Positions 12,501 to 21,090 of a stretch of 64,000 nt of DNA are shown piece after piece (position 1 is the stretch's first letter; every line of letters starts with the position of its first letter). The stretch covers positions 8,621,959 to 8,685,958 of the forward strand of contig OX465286.1 in assembly GCA_949987705.1 (NCBI GenBank). Reading direction: 5' to 3'. The notes below the pieces were generated by a model, which was not told where the DNA came from, searched no databases, and saw only the letters and a program-made list of their open reading frames with translations. Source of the stretch: Thereva unica (Eukaryota; Arthropoda; Insecta; Diptera; Therevidae). The position numbers were made by a program, and so were the translations under genes.

Positions 12501-12795
12501 ACAGTATCAACAGCCACAGGTAACAACATCAACGGCAGTTCAACAGCCGCCAAGGCAGCTGCAGCAGCAGCAGCAGCAGCAACATCATCAGCATCATGTG
12601 AATATTAACCATCAGCCGTACCAAAGCTTAGATTCAACCGACACCAGCAGCATTTCGATGCAATCGGTGAGTGGTGGCGGTGTTAGTGGTGGTACAATGG
12701 GGGCGCCAAGGTCCTCAATGGTGTCGTCAACAATATCATCTTCAAGCAATATTAGTTCAAATGAGGCACCAGCAGCCCCAAACACTTCAGCTTAA
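1768..12795 (+). CDS. Wnk: WNK kinase, C-terminal regulatory region (seven spliced exons; N-terminal kinase exons outside window)
   Basis: Joining 1768-3572, 3630-3744, 3799-4555, 4611-4717, 5037-6650, 11699-11870 and 11945-12795 gives 5,421 nt: 1,806 codons plus a TAA stop, with every junction in phase. WNKs are cytoplasmic Ser/Thr kinases that sense chloride and osmolarity and activate SPAK/OSR1 (Fray in flies), which phosphorylate cation-chloride cotransporters. The visible tail has two RFxV docking motifs of the SPAK/OSR1-binding type, SRFLV (2410-2421) and SRFQV (4210-4221), each inside a similar RKISRFxVS module. It also has short coiled-coil-like segments (LEQLKIGLENITHAH; SLADLQQKLAKLT; LTDLQVELAKLNQRVN), poly-Q tracts, and a charged Leu-rich helix in exon 6. 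No kinase domain is in view, so identity rests on the RFxV modules and overall architecture. Another large Fray-binding scaffold is the main alternative. Confidence 0.7.
3630..3744 (+). CDS. Wnk: Wnk exon 2 of window
   Basis: The exon follows TTCTTCTAG at 3621-3629 and ends before GTACGT at 3745. It encodes TVQSSLADLQQKLAKLTSPS, a probable short coiled coil, and then a Gln/Ser-rich linker ending QSQLIE. The preceding intron is 57 bp. Confidence 0.75.
3799..4555 (+). CDS. Wnk: Wnk exon 3 of window, RFxV motif 2
   Basis: The exon follows GATTTCAG (ending 3798) and ends before GTAAAT at 4556. The 54-bp intron before it is a multiple of three and has no stop, so retention would add 18 codons without breaking the frame. 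It contains LTDLQVELAKLNQRVN (helix) and KQRKISRFQVSVVSEAS with the second RFxV motif at 4210-4221. Many Ser/Thr residues make it a likely phosphoregulated linker. Confidence 0.78.
4611..4717 (+). CDS. Wnk: Wnk exon 4 of window (36 codons)
   Basis: The acceptor used is TTCTTTCTAG at 4601-4610. An upstream TCTAG ending at 4593 would bring an in-frame TAG within six codons. The donor is GTAAGT at 4718. It encodes EHIKSPPDILPVRSSTDEQL and then LSLAATNPSMLPSMVQS. It ends in phase 0. Confidence 0.72.
5037..6650 (+). CDS. Wnk: Wnk exon 5 of window (538 codons)
   Basis: The acceptor is ATCAAG at 5031-5036 (a less common AAG, chosen because it alone keeps frame from the 4717 donor). The donor is GTAAGA at 6651. 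The protein starts ARKKSTTTPIASVG, then runs through a Ser-rich part with basic patches (RNKKKREYSLL; KKNGRTKRTKHQRYNK), an acidic stretch (YESDFDDRFGGPLTDDEF) and SSSDTSDASTPNSGYTSS. If splicing fails, translation stops at 6710 with only 20 extra codons. The 319-bp intron before it and the 5,048-bp intron after it are the only large ones in the window. Confidence 0.75.
6651..7089 (+). other. Start of Wnk intron 5
   Basis: AT-rich intron sequence between the exon 5 donor and the hAT-like element. I see no gene or repeat in it. Confidence 0.5.
7240..8075 (+). pseudogene. Jockey-like LINE remnant missing the RT core
   Basis: The 5' part encodes the endonuclease-RT linker (YAAIRTTRIIKAVMHL, FNREYMNAIRNKEAAFRAY, KADLLASLFASNYSLPE). 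It is then joined at about 7590 directly to the RT thumb and tail: LGVTLGKDLRWNVHIFQIAK, YKSYIRPLLKYNSLVWGGA, LSHRRNVAALTKFYRYYH (7595-8050). The palm with its FADD box is missing, as are endonuclease residues further 5'. A stop follows NESL at about 7457. The 3' UTR breaks off near 8075, where the RTE fragment begins. Two relatives lie at 10735 and 60815. Confidence 0.75.
8095..10018 (-). pseudogene. RTE-like LINE remnant: endonuclease end joined to extreme C-terminus, RT deleted
   Basis: On the minus strand, from about 10018 downward, come a 5' leader, an APE-type endonuclease start (MNRIMNMRTLLADGRL, LSETKWPE at 9670-9464), and GDLNAQIGRDN (9306-9115 frame). The linker SDTTWQKIERRRALK follows (8703-8473 frame), and then with no RT domain the C-terminal tail FINRCLRRILKIRWQD (around 8490-8430). 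RT motifs A-D are missing, which implies an internal deletion near 8490-8510. Several frameshifts and stops occur. The 3' end near 8095 is A-rich on the coding strand. It sits at the truncated 3' end of the Jockey-like fragment. Confidence 0.75.
10019..10734. other. Unassigned intronic segment with one ORF (10020-10406, +)
   Basis: An ORF of 128 codons on the plus strand has a hydrophobic start and a more coding-like, GC-richer end (CVDGHRVITIDAIMRETFDG at about 10272-10331). I do not recognise it. It may be a captured gene fragment or part of the host hAT-like element. The rest is AT-rich with no other signal. Confidence 0.25.
10735..11290 (+). pseudogene. Jockey-like LINE 3' fragment with A-rich tail
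   Basis: It encodes MADPSLNILGVTLSSDLRWN and HIFQIAKQAFQCLGFLKR, then an in-frame TGA, KFLLQSTALATIYKSYIRS, and after a deletion the C-terminal FINRTTRLWNCLPQSVFP and SEFKRKVHRHLLTHPP. It ends in an A-rich tail at about 11275-11290. Same family as 7240-8075 and 60815-61893. Non-functional. Confidence 0.72.
11357..11698 (+). other. End of Wnk intron 5
   Basis: Unremarkable AT-rich intron ending in TCTCATTATAG at 11688-11698, the acceptor of exon 6. Confidence 0.5.
11699..11870 (+). CDS. Wnk: Wnk exon 6 of window, C-terminal helical segment
   Basis: Acceptor ATTATAG at 11692-11698; donor GTAAAT at 11871. It encodes DIKHNLDTVRNHLCGIRLET and then QRLLLLLQRQHIEEEELRLK, continuing HYVELEKFQK: a Leu/Glu/Lys-rich helix of coiled-coil character, like the conserved helix near the C-terminus of WNKs. 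The frame joins exon 5 in phase 0 and exon 7 through a split Ser codon (T|CT). Confidence 0.72.
11945..12795 (+). CDS. Wnk: Wnk terminal exon, poly-Q tail and stop
   Basis: Acceptor TAACAG at 11939-11944. It starts SGYHDDAQKPSGPSSSQTQP and ends at TAA 12793-12795 after APAAPNTSA. Low complexity dominates: CAG/CAA runs at about 12029-12052, 12187-12213, 12361-12393 and 12556-12592, a poly-Thr run (ACA/ACC/ACG) at about 12439-12462, and Gly/Ser-rich and Ser-rich stretches. The CAG tracts are candidates for length polymorphism. Confidence 0.75.
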
Positions 12796-13560
12796 CTAAA
12801 AAACAACAAAAGAATATAAATGCAGAGACTTTATTATTCTATATATTTTATAAAAAAAAAAATAATAATAAATAATAATATTAATAATAATAATAATAGT
12901 AGTAGTAATAACTACTTCCTCCCGCGATAAAATATCATTTATCTTTCATTTTTTTGTTCTCGCAATGTAAACAATTTTTTTAATTATTTATTATATAGTT
13001 GATTGTTGTTTACCTCCAGAAATTATTTTAAACGCAATTTTTGTTTCATTTTTGGCCATCGACGAAATATGTTTTTTTTTAGTTATATCCTTTTTTGCAA
13101 GTATATATTATACATATATGTATTTCTCTAAATATAGACAGGATATGAGTTTTGTTTTCTCCGGATAAAATGCAAGTCTTGATTATTCTATAATTTTTAT
13201 TTTAAGAGAAATAATAAGAATCTGATTATTTTTAAAGTAATTAATTAAAAAAAATAAAAAATAAATAAATAAATAAATAAATAAAGAAAAAACGCAATAC
13301 ATGTGCAGGCGCAAAGATATTGTCATATTTTATCCTTAGAATGCTTAACTCAAAATTTAATTATAAATATTAGTAAAAAAGAAAAAGAAACATTGAAAGG
13401 AAAAATGAAAATGACTTATTTTTTTTGCCATATTTATCATATTTTTCTCTTTATTGTTAAAAACACGATAAAATGGCGATAATTATTTTAATAACATGAA
13501 AAAAAAAATTTGTAAATTAATGTTCAGGTATTTCGATAAGCATTATATAAATAAAATTTT
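12796..13560 (+). other. Probable Wnk 3' UTR
   Basis: Very AT-rich sequence after the stop, with AAT/ATA and (AATA)n microsatellites at about 12858-12900 and 13257-13287 and several AATAAA signals, including one near 13548. The polyadenylation site cannot be fixed from sequence. Up to 13795 nothing else is seen. Confidence 0.5.
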
Positions 13561-13795
13561 GGTGAAATTACGTAATTATTTTCCACCATTCATCAAATCC
13601 ATTGTTGCCACCGATTGTCTCTAACTGCAGACTACATAAGTAACCTGTAAATATATAGTTAAAAATTTCGCTGGGATGGGTATAATTATATTGCAGCACT
13701 TGAGATTTTAAACTCTCCTTCGACAATCTCTCCTCGCACCTCCTTATATAGTATAATTATACTATCAGGCTAATTGAATGAACTCCAGCACATCT

Positions 13796-13806
13796 TCTAC
13801 CATACT
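13796..13806. repeat. Target-site duplication, left copy (11 bp)
   Basis: TCTACCATACT, repeated exactly at 14884-14894 on the far side of the RTE insertion. Confidence 0.75.
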
Positions 13807-14883
13807 TCTTCTTCTTTAACGGCTCTACAACCGGGATCCGGTTCTAGCCTCTCGCAACTGTTCTCTCCACCGGTCCCGATTCTGAGCCGATGTCATCTAG
13901 TTTGGAATCCCTAAGCTCTGAGCGTCCTGGTCTACGCCATCCTTCCAGCGAAGGTTGGGTCTCCCTCACTGTCGCACCCCATAGGTCTTACCGCAGAGAA
14001 TTTTCCGAGCAGGCTCATCTTCACTCATACGAGCTAGATGCCCTGCCCACCGGAGCCTACCGAGCTTTATTTTCTTCACAACATCTATGTCGCGATAGCG
14101 CTCGTAGATTTCGTCATTGTAGAGTCTCCGGAATCGTCCTTCTTCACATACGGGGCCAACAATCTTTCCCTCTCGAAAACGCCCAAGAGGTTTCAGTGAT
14201 TTTTGCTAAGCACCCACGTTTCGGATGCATATGTGAGAACCGGTCAGACCATCGTCTTGTATATGTAGTAAAAGTTTAGACGTTATGGTTAGATACTTGG
14301 ATTTAAAGAGCCTTGACAGACTATAGTAGGCTCTGTTGGCTTTTAGCAGTCGTGCACGTATTTTTGGTTCCAGGCTATTGTCGGGTGCTACTATTGACCC
14401 AAGGTAGGTAAATGCTTTTACCACGTCAAACTCGTGTTCCGCTACCTTGATTGTGGGACCAATGTTAGGTGTTCTTCCAGACGAGGCCACCATGTACTTT
14501 GGTTTGCTTTCGTTAATGTGCAGTCCCAGATTTCCTGCCGCTTGCTCAATCTGAGTGAAAGCTTCTTGTACAGCTGTTGTTGTTCTTCCAATGATGTCAA
14601 TGTCGTCTGCGTAAGCCAGTAATTGGGTGCACTTGTGGAGGATTGTACCCCTTGATGTCACGCCCGAATCTCGGATTACTTTCTCCAACGCCAGGTTGAA
14701 AAGGAGTCGGGTCAGACCGTCCCCTTGTCGGAGTCCTTTATAGATGTTGATTGGTCTGGACAGTATTCCGGTTGTGGTGATCAGATTCCCTTCTTTGTCC
14801 TTGCAGTATGTGCAACGTGGTGTGAATTGCTTCATACTGCGGACTCTTTGGTAGAACTCCCGCGCCTGGTGCGGCCGTCTTTC
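13807..14883 (-). mobile_element. RTE-like LINE copy 1, 5'-truncated and internally deleted
   Basis: A minus-strand element with an 11-bp target duplication at each end. Its 3' end at 13807 is a short GAA-type microsatellite, as in RTE elements. The ORF at 14835-14206 fuses the pre-RT linker (FTPRCTYCKDKEGNLIT) in frame to the second half of the RT (SRPINIYKGLRQGDGL, LLAYADDIDIIGRT, AFTYLGSIVAPDNS). Compared with the longer copy at 51385-53132, about 640 bp holding the RT fingers and motif A are missing. The YADD box is intact but the enzyme cannot be. The distal C-terminus lies at 14200-13890 in other frames. Confidence 0.82.
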
Positions 14884-14894
14884 TCTACCATACT
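14884..14894. repeat. Target-site duplication, right copy (11 bp)
   Basis: TCTACCATACT, identical to 13796-13806. Confidence 0.75.
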
Positions 14895-15046
14895 ATTTTT
14901 TACTATTAACAGGCTTAAGTGTTTATAGTGTTTATTATCTCATTTGAATTTGTTTTTTTTTTACATTTATACTAACATCTACTTCTAATGCACGTATTTG
15001 TAAGCTATATACATATATTCCTTTTTGCGTGTCTTCTCTTAAATGT

Positions 15047-15266
15047 ACCCCGTTTATGACTAGGTTGAAAAGTTAAGTCAAGATTGAGTTGAAAATGTGA
15101 ACACCGTTTATGATATCGAGTTTAGTTCAGTTTGTTGAACTCACATCAAAACATAATCTTTAGATACATTAACCCGACCCAGGTAGGGGAGCTGAGTTGA
15201 GTTGAATGAGCCCAGCTTAAGCTCGACCGCCGTTTATGACTAGGTTCAACCTGGATTGAAACGGGG
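15047..15266. mobile_element. Short MITE (about 220 bp), same family as 54507-55174
   Basis: Starts ACCCCGTTTATGACTAGGTT (15047-15066) and ends GAAACGGGG (15258-15266), with a second direct CGTTTATGACTAGGTT at 15231-15246. Internal motifs GAGCTGAGTTGAGTTGA and CATCAAAACATAAT recur in the larger copy. The right arm is shortened, leaving only about 8 bp of terminal inverted repeat. No coding capacity. Confidence 0.6.
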
Positions 15267-16223
15267 CAATTGAGCTATAAGTACGATATCAGTTGCGCAT
15301 TCGAGATCTTCTATCCAATCTACCATTCCCAATTTCATTATTTCTCTTATTATTACTCTTTCTACACACACTCACGTTACGCGCTCCGGAATAATGCTAT
15401 TATTGACAATTCTTTCGCGTTGTGCATGGGTAGGTGGATCTCAATAATCTTTCAACTCTATATGAACCATCTATATTTAAGGCAGCAACTAGATATTAAA
15501 TTGAACTCCTTTAATAATTACAGTTGATCCCAAAAACAGGTTAAGTACAAGTCATATACATATACATACACCATTCTCTGTTGCGGTTAAAACATTTTGA
15601 GCGTTCAACGAGGAAAAGGTTTCAAATAGGTACACAACGGCCAGTGTTGAAGAGCCTGGAGATTGAATCTGTTAGAACGAGCTGTTGGACAAGGCAGGTG
15701 CAGAATGTTACCGAGATTCGCGCGCTGGCGCTCATTTAAACATTAGTACTTATTCTGATTAGTTGTGGCAGAATTTATTTTAGATATTTAGACATTTTTT
15801 TAAGGCAAGGATTGCCGCACCGAGGCGACTTACGTCTTCTTTTCACGAATCTAATAGCAGGTTCCGGACCGTGCTCTTATTTTCTTTTGGCTATCAGATA
15901 GATTACAGATTTGTTTGTTACTATAGGCCCTGGATGGATGGAAGGGTAGAAAGACATCTCCCGAAAGATTTATATTCTAGCCATAATTTTTCACTACTAT
16001 TTCAAAAGAGTAAATACGTCCTGTGCACTAACATACGAAAGCAAAAGTCGAGTATACACGTCATAGCCAGTTAACCTGTAAAAGGGAGAATGCTTTAAAA
16101 ACATCTATCCAAGAAGCATGGCATAAAAAATAAATCAAAAGGGTAGAAAGGTTTTTTAAATTTTAAAACGATAAATTTGCTTTGTTAGATAAAGCAGGTT
16201 CCAGCAGAAAAGTGAATTCTATA
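15267..16223. other. Intergenic sequence, no gene seen
   Basis: Mixed AT-rich DNA with short ORFs (15270-15527, 15871-16074) that have no recognisable domain or codon pattern. No repeat structure was noticed. Confidence 0.4.
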
Positions 16224-16720
16224 AGATAGGAATGCATACTCAGCACCGCCACCTGTAATCACAGCCCGAGCCTGAAGCCCAGTTGTAGAAATTCTGCTCC
16301 TTATCGTGTCAAAATCCAAGCCAATGTTGGAATCACCACTCCACCCTCAGCCCGAGCACCGTGTGGCATAATTTGCGGCGAGCACTACTTCAGAAAACAA
16401 AAACATGGCTGGAAGGAGCCGACCGTGGTAATTTCCAATTTTTTGCTTAACTCTTCAAAATAATTAATTCTCTTTAATTTCTGCAATAAATTAGGGATGG
16501 AGCACCTACTCTACTCAGATTAGGGATGGAGCGCCCACGATCAACGCAAGTGGGCCAACAGCCACCGACCGGATGGAAATCACATCGACCGCCGAAACAC
16601 GAAATGGGGTTTTTGTCCTCACTATATTGCGTCAAATCAATAAAAATAAAAAACAATAAAATAAGTTTAAGATAATCAAAATGTACATTCTAATAACTAC
16701 TATAATGTTGTATTTCTAAT
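16224..16720 (+). pseudogene. Degenerate two-exon module, copy A (left of array)
   Basis: A reading frame from about 16227 encodes a stretch with YRVKIQANVGITTPP and ends GWKEPTV at a possible donor, GTAATTTCC (16437). After an intron-like segment containing AAAATAATTAATTCTCTTTA, the second block encodes NHIDRRNTKWGF before stop codons. It ends with TAATCAAAATGTACATT, and AATAAA lies just beyond. The same order of elements, diverged, occurs at 49370-49800 (YHFKINPNIVVAPPP; RSIDHQNIKWIF). I do not recognise the family. It could be a decayed gene duplicate or a repeat family with an intron. Confidence 0.4.
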
Positions 16721-17048
16721 AAAATACACGTGGCGAAGGATGTGTGTGTATTATTTATTATAACTATTTAAAATTATTAAAAACATAGGGGAAAATCCAA
16801 TTAGCAGGAGTCTGGCCCTCTAAGCCCTTGTAAATGAAAAATTGCATAGTTGTAGGAGTCTAATTTCGTCATTTTCACGTTTTCTGATGAACTCGTGTGT
16901 GAGGTATTGGGTCCAAAATTACTGCGGCCATTCATTTGGCCTATTGTACTAAAACACCTATACCTCATATATGTAGGCCAGACCGCTTGAACAAGTTCAG
17001 CAGTCTGCCTAGTGGCTTGTCTCTTAGACTTGAGGGTTCGAGCAGGGA

Positions 17049-17153
17049 GGGTAAATTCAAAAACTAATCACTGGCGCATCACTGCAGAATTCAGCTACAG
17101 ACTGTAGCTGAATTCTGCAGTGATGCGGCAGTGATTAGTTTTTGAATTTACCC
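17049..17153. repeat. 105-bp near-perfect palindrome
   Basis: Arms 17049-17100 and 17102-17153 are reverse complements over 52 bp with one mismatch (GGCGCATC against GCCGCATC), around a single central base (17101). Each arm runs GGGTAAATTCAAAAAC... to ...AATTCAGCTACAG. The right arm overlaps the stop region of the LINE RNase H frame, and the flanks outside both arms share GTTCGAG. This is an inverted duplication of a LINE end or a small foldback; it could form a long hairpin. Confidence 0.9.
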
Positions 17154-18322
17154 GGACTCCTCGAACAAAGAAACCCTGCTCCTCGCTATTGCGGGGCACT
17201 CACAGAGAACGTGGAGAGTAGACTCATCCTCTTCCAGGCAAAGCCTACATGTGGGGTCCTCCACCTTTCCTACCCTCCATAAGTGGTGATTTAGGGCACA
17301 GTGTCCGGTAATCAAGCCAACAAGTGTCCTGACATCATTCCTACTGCGCCCAAACAAATCCTTGGCAGTCTTAGGGGACGGCGTAGGAAGGCACCGCTTA
17401 GAGTTGGCCAGTCCAGGCGCAGACCTCCAGCGTTCAGTATGTTTCATCATAGTCCGATAGGTCAGGACCCTTTGCAGTAAGCTGGACGGTGTCCCAATAG
17501 CCGGCTCTGGACCTGTGAATGCAATATCAGAGCCCTGTTTAGCCAGGATATCCGCATTTTCGTTGCCTTTGAAGCCCCGGTGACCCGGGACCCAAACAAG
17601 AGTAACTCGATTGAGAACGCTCAACTCATCAAGAGCACGTTGGCAGTCCCAAATTAATTTCGACTTGGTCCTACAGAATCTTATCGCTCTAATTGCCGCT
17701 TGGCTATCAGAGAAGATAAAAATCCGTTTATTTTGGTAGATCCTTCTTAAGTTCTCATGAGTGCATGCCAGAATAGCGTACAACTCTGCTTGAAAGACAG
17801 TTGCTAGAGTGCCTAGGCTTATCGCCCGGCTAAACCTGGGGCTTTCACTCCAGATTCCGGCGCTTACACCAGAAGGTTGCTCAAATTTTGAAACTTTAAA
17901 GGGCATGCTGTCGATCTCCGCTTCCGGAATATCTTCTATGATGTTGATTATTATAGAAGACCAGCACTCAAGTGACCATTCGCTTTCAGCCGCAGCGCCG
18001 CGTTTATGGCGGACTTCTTTACCTCAAGGTGGAGGGGTACCAGATTGAGGAGAGTCTTCAGCGCTGCCCTCGGGGAAGTGCGGATGGCCCCAATAATGGA
18101 GAGGCAGGCCATTCCTTGCATTTTGCTTAAATTGGTCATGAAACCCTTAAGCGTCGTTCTGTGCCACCAAACTAAAGCTCCATAAGTTACCATGGGCCTA
18201 ATGATGGTGGTGTATATCCAATACATGGTTTTTGGTTGCAAACCCCAGGTGGAACCACAAGCTCTGCGGCAAGCCCACAGGGATCTGCGCGTTCTACTCA
18301 TCAGAGTGTCCATGTCGGCCAT
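17149..18322 (-). pseudogene. LINE 3' part: RT thumb, RNase H and C-terminal Cys/His box (I/LOA-like)
   Basis: Minus strand. 18322-17951 encodes the RT tail (WACRRACGSTWGLQPK, YTTIIRPMVTYGALVW). 17906-17148 encodes RNase H with FQAELYAILA, IFSDSQAAIRAI and LVWVPGHRGFKGNENADILA, followed by a Cys/His box CRLCLEEDESTLHVLCECP. RNase H removes RNA from the cDNA hybrid and marks the I/LOA/R1 group. The two frames are joined by one frameshift at about 17950-18000. The 5' side is cut exactly where the satellite starts. The palindrome overlaps the 3' end. Confidence 0.82.
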
Positions 18323-21090
18323 TATCTCGGGAAATACTGGTCAGCCCGGGGTGGGATTAAATTCCCGGACTCCCTGCGAGGTCCCTAACAATTTCCCATT
18401 CAAAAAAGGGCCACTCCAGAAATTGCCCAAAACCGGAAATTTTCAAAGGGGTACCCCTTTGGATATTTTTGGGTAATTTTTCGAAAGTGCTCGGATCTGG
18501 ATGAATGGGGCATCGTTGGAAAGGGCTCGCTCCCCCGAGTTCAGAGCACTTTAGTTTGTCCCGAAATTCCAAGGGGTTCGGGAGTTATGCCCTTTTTTGT
18601 GAACTCCCAAAGGAGGGTGCGAAATGCCCATTATCTCGGGAAATACTGGTCAGCCCGGGGTGGGATTAAATTCCCGGACTCCCTGCGAGGTCCCTAACAA
18701 TTTCCCATTCAAAAAAGGGCCGCTCCAGAAATTGCCCAAAACCGGAAATTTTCAAAGGGGTACCTTTGGATATTTTTGGGTAATTTTTCTAAAGTGCTCG
18801 GATCTGGATGAATGGGGCATCGTTGGAAAGGGCTCGCTCCCCCGAGTTCAGAGCACTTTAGTTTGTCCCGAAATTCCAAGGGGTTCGGGAGTTATGCCCT
18901 TTTTTGTGAACTCCCAAAGGAGGGTGCGAAATGCCAATTATCTCGGGAAATACTGGTCAGCCCGGGGTAGGATTAAATTCCCAGACTCCCTGCGAGGTCC
19001 CTAACAATTTCCCATTCAAAAAAGGGCCCCTCCAGAAATTGCCCAAAACCGGAAATTTTCAAAGGGGTACCCTTTGGATATTTTTGGGTAATTTTTCGAA
19101 AGTGCTCGGATCTGGATGAATGGGGCATCGTTGGAAAGGGCTCGCTCCCCCGAGTTCAGAGCACTTTAGTTTGTCCCGAAATTCCAAGGGGTTCGGGAGT
19201 TATGCCCTTTTTTGTGAACTCCCAAAGGAGGGTGCGAAATGCCCATTATCTCGGGAAATACTGGTCAGCCCGGGGTGGGATTAAATTCCCGGACTCCCTG
19301 CGAGGTCCCTAACAATTTCCCATTCAAAAAAGGGCCACTCCAGAAATTGCCCAAAACCGGAAATTTTCAAAGGAGTACCCCTTTGGATATTTTTGGGTAA
19401 TTTTTCGAAAGTGCTCGGATCTGGATGAATGGGGCATCGTTGGAAAGGGCTCGCTCCCCCGAGTTCAGAGCACTTTAGTTTGTCCCGAAATTCCAAGGGG
19501 TTCGGGAGTTATGCCCTTTTTTGTGAACTCCCAAAGGAGGGTGCGAAATGCCCATTATCTCGGGAAATACTGGTCAGCCCGGGGTGGGATTAAATTCCCG
19601 GACTCCCTGCGAGGTCCCTAACAATTTCCCATTCAAAAAAGGGCCACTCCAGAAATTGCCCAAAACCGGAAATTTTCAAAGGGGTACCCCTTTGGATATT
19701 TTTGGGTAATTTTTCGAAAGTGCTCGGATCTGGATGAATGGGGCATCGTTGGAAAGGGCTCGCTCCCCCGAGTTCAGAGCACTTTAGTTTGTCCCGAAAT
19801 TCCAAGGGGTTCGGGAGTTATGCCCTTTTTTGTGAACTCCCAAAGGAGGGTGCGAAATGCCCATTATCTCGGGAAATACTGGTCAGCCCGGGGTGGGATT
19901 AAATTCCCGGACTCCCTGCGAGGTCCCTAACAATTTCCCATTCAAAAAAGGGCCGCTCCAGAAATTGCCCAAAACCGGAAATTTTCAAAGGGGTACCTTT
20001 GGATATTTTTGGGTAATTTTTCTAAAGTGCTCGGATCTGGATGAATGGGGCATCGTTGGAAAGGGCTCGCTCCCCCGAGTTCAGAGCACTTTAGTTTGTC
20101 CCGAAATTCCAAGGGGTTCGGGAGTTATGCCCTTTTTTGTGAACTCCCAAAGGAGGGTGCGAAATGCCCATTATCTCGGGAAATACTGGTCAGCCCGGGG
20201 TGGGATTAAATTCCCGGACTCCCTGCGAGGTCCCTAACAATTTCCCATTCAAAAAAGGGCCACTCCAGAAATTGCCCAAAACCGGAAATTTTCAAAGGGG
20301 TACCCCTTTGGATATTTTTGGGTAATTTTTCGAAAGTGCTCGGATCTGGATGAATGGGGCATCGTTGGAAAGGGCTCGCTCCCCCGAGTTCAGAGCACTT
20401 TAGTTTGTCCCGAAATTCCAAGGGGTTCGGGAGTTATGCCCTTTTTTGTGAACTCCCAAAGGAGGGTGCGAAATGCCCATTATCTCGGGAAATACTGGTC
20501 AGCCCGGGGTGGGATTAAATTCCCGGACTCCCTGCGAGGTCCCTAACAATTTCCCATTCAAAAAAGGGCCACTCCAGAAATTGCCCAAAACCGGAAATTT
20601 TCAAAGGGGTACCCCTTTGGATATTTTTGGGTAATTTTTCGAAAGTGCTCGGATCTGGATGAATGGGGCATCGTTGGAAAGGGCTCGCTCCCCCGAGTTC
20701 AGAGCACTTTAGTTTGTCCCGAAATTCCAAGGGGTTCGGGAGTTATGCCCTTTTTTGTGAACTCCCAAAGGAGGGTGCGAAATGCCCATTATCTCGGGAA
20801 ATACTGGTCAGCCCGGGGTGGGATTAAATTCCCGGACTCCCTGCGAGGTCCCTAACAATTTCCCATTCAAAAAAGGGCCGCTCCAGAAATTGCCCAAAAC
20901 CGGAAATTTTCAAAGGGGTACCCCTTTGGATATTTTTGGGTAATTTTTCGAAAGTGCTCGGATCTGGATGAATGGGGCATCGTTGGAAAGGGCTCGCTCC
21001 CCCGAGTTCAGAGCACTTTAGTTTGTCCCGAAATTCCAAGGGGTTCGGGAGTTATGCCCTTTTTTGTGAACTCCCAAAGGAGGGTGCGAA
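18323..21090 (+). repeat. Left-edge subfamily of the satellite
   Basis: Most of the first nine monomers share CCCGGACTCCCTGCGAGG and AAAGGGCCACTCC or CCGCTCC, where nearly all later copies have CCCAGACTCC and GGGCCCCTCC. One monomer at about 18949 already has the main-type bases. Two 306-bp copies with GGTACCTTTGG start near 18624 and 19857, four monomers apart. Confidence 0.85.

Noticed and set aside
13890..14279. 129-codon plus-strand ORF (and its twin at 51467-51796)
   Set aside because: Antisense to the conserved C-terminal coding part of the two RTE copies.
18500..18540. Hammerhead-ribozyme-like wording in the monomer (CTGGATGAATG...CATCGTTGGAAAGG)
   Set aside because: The core would need CTGATGA, but here it is CTGGATGA, and no matching third stem or cleavage triplet was found on either strand.
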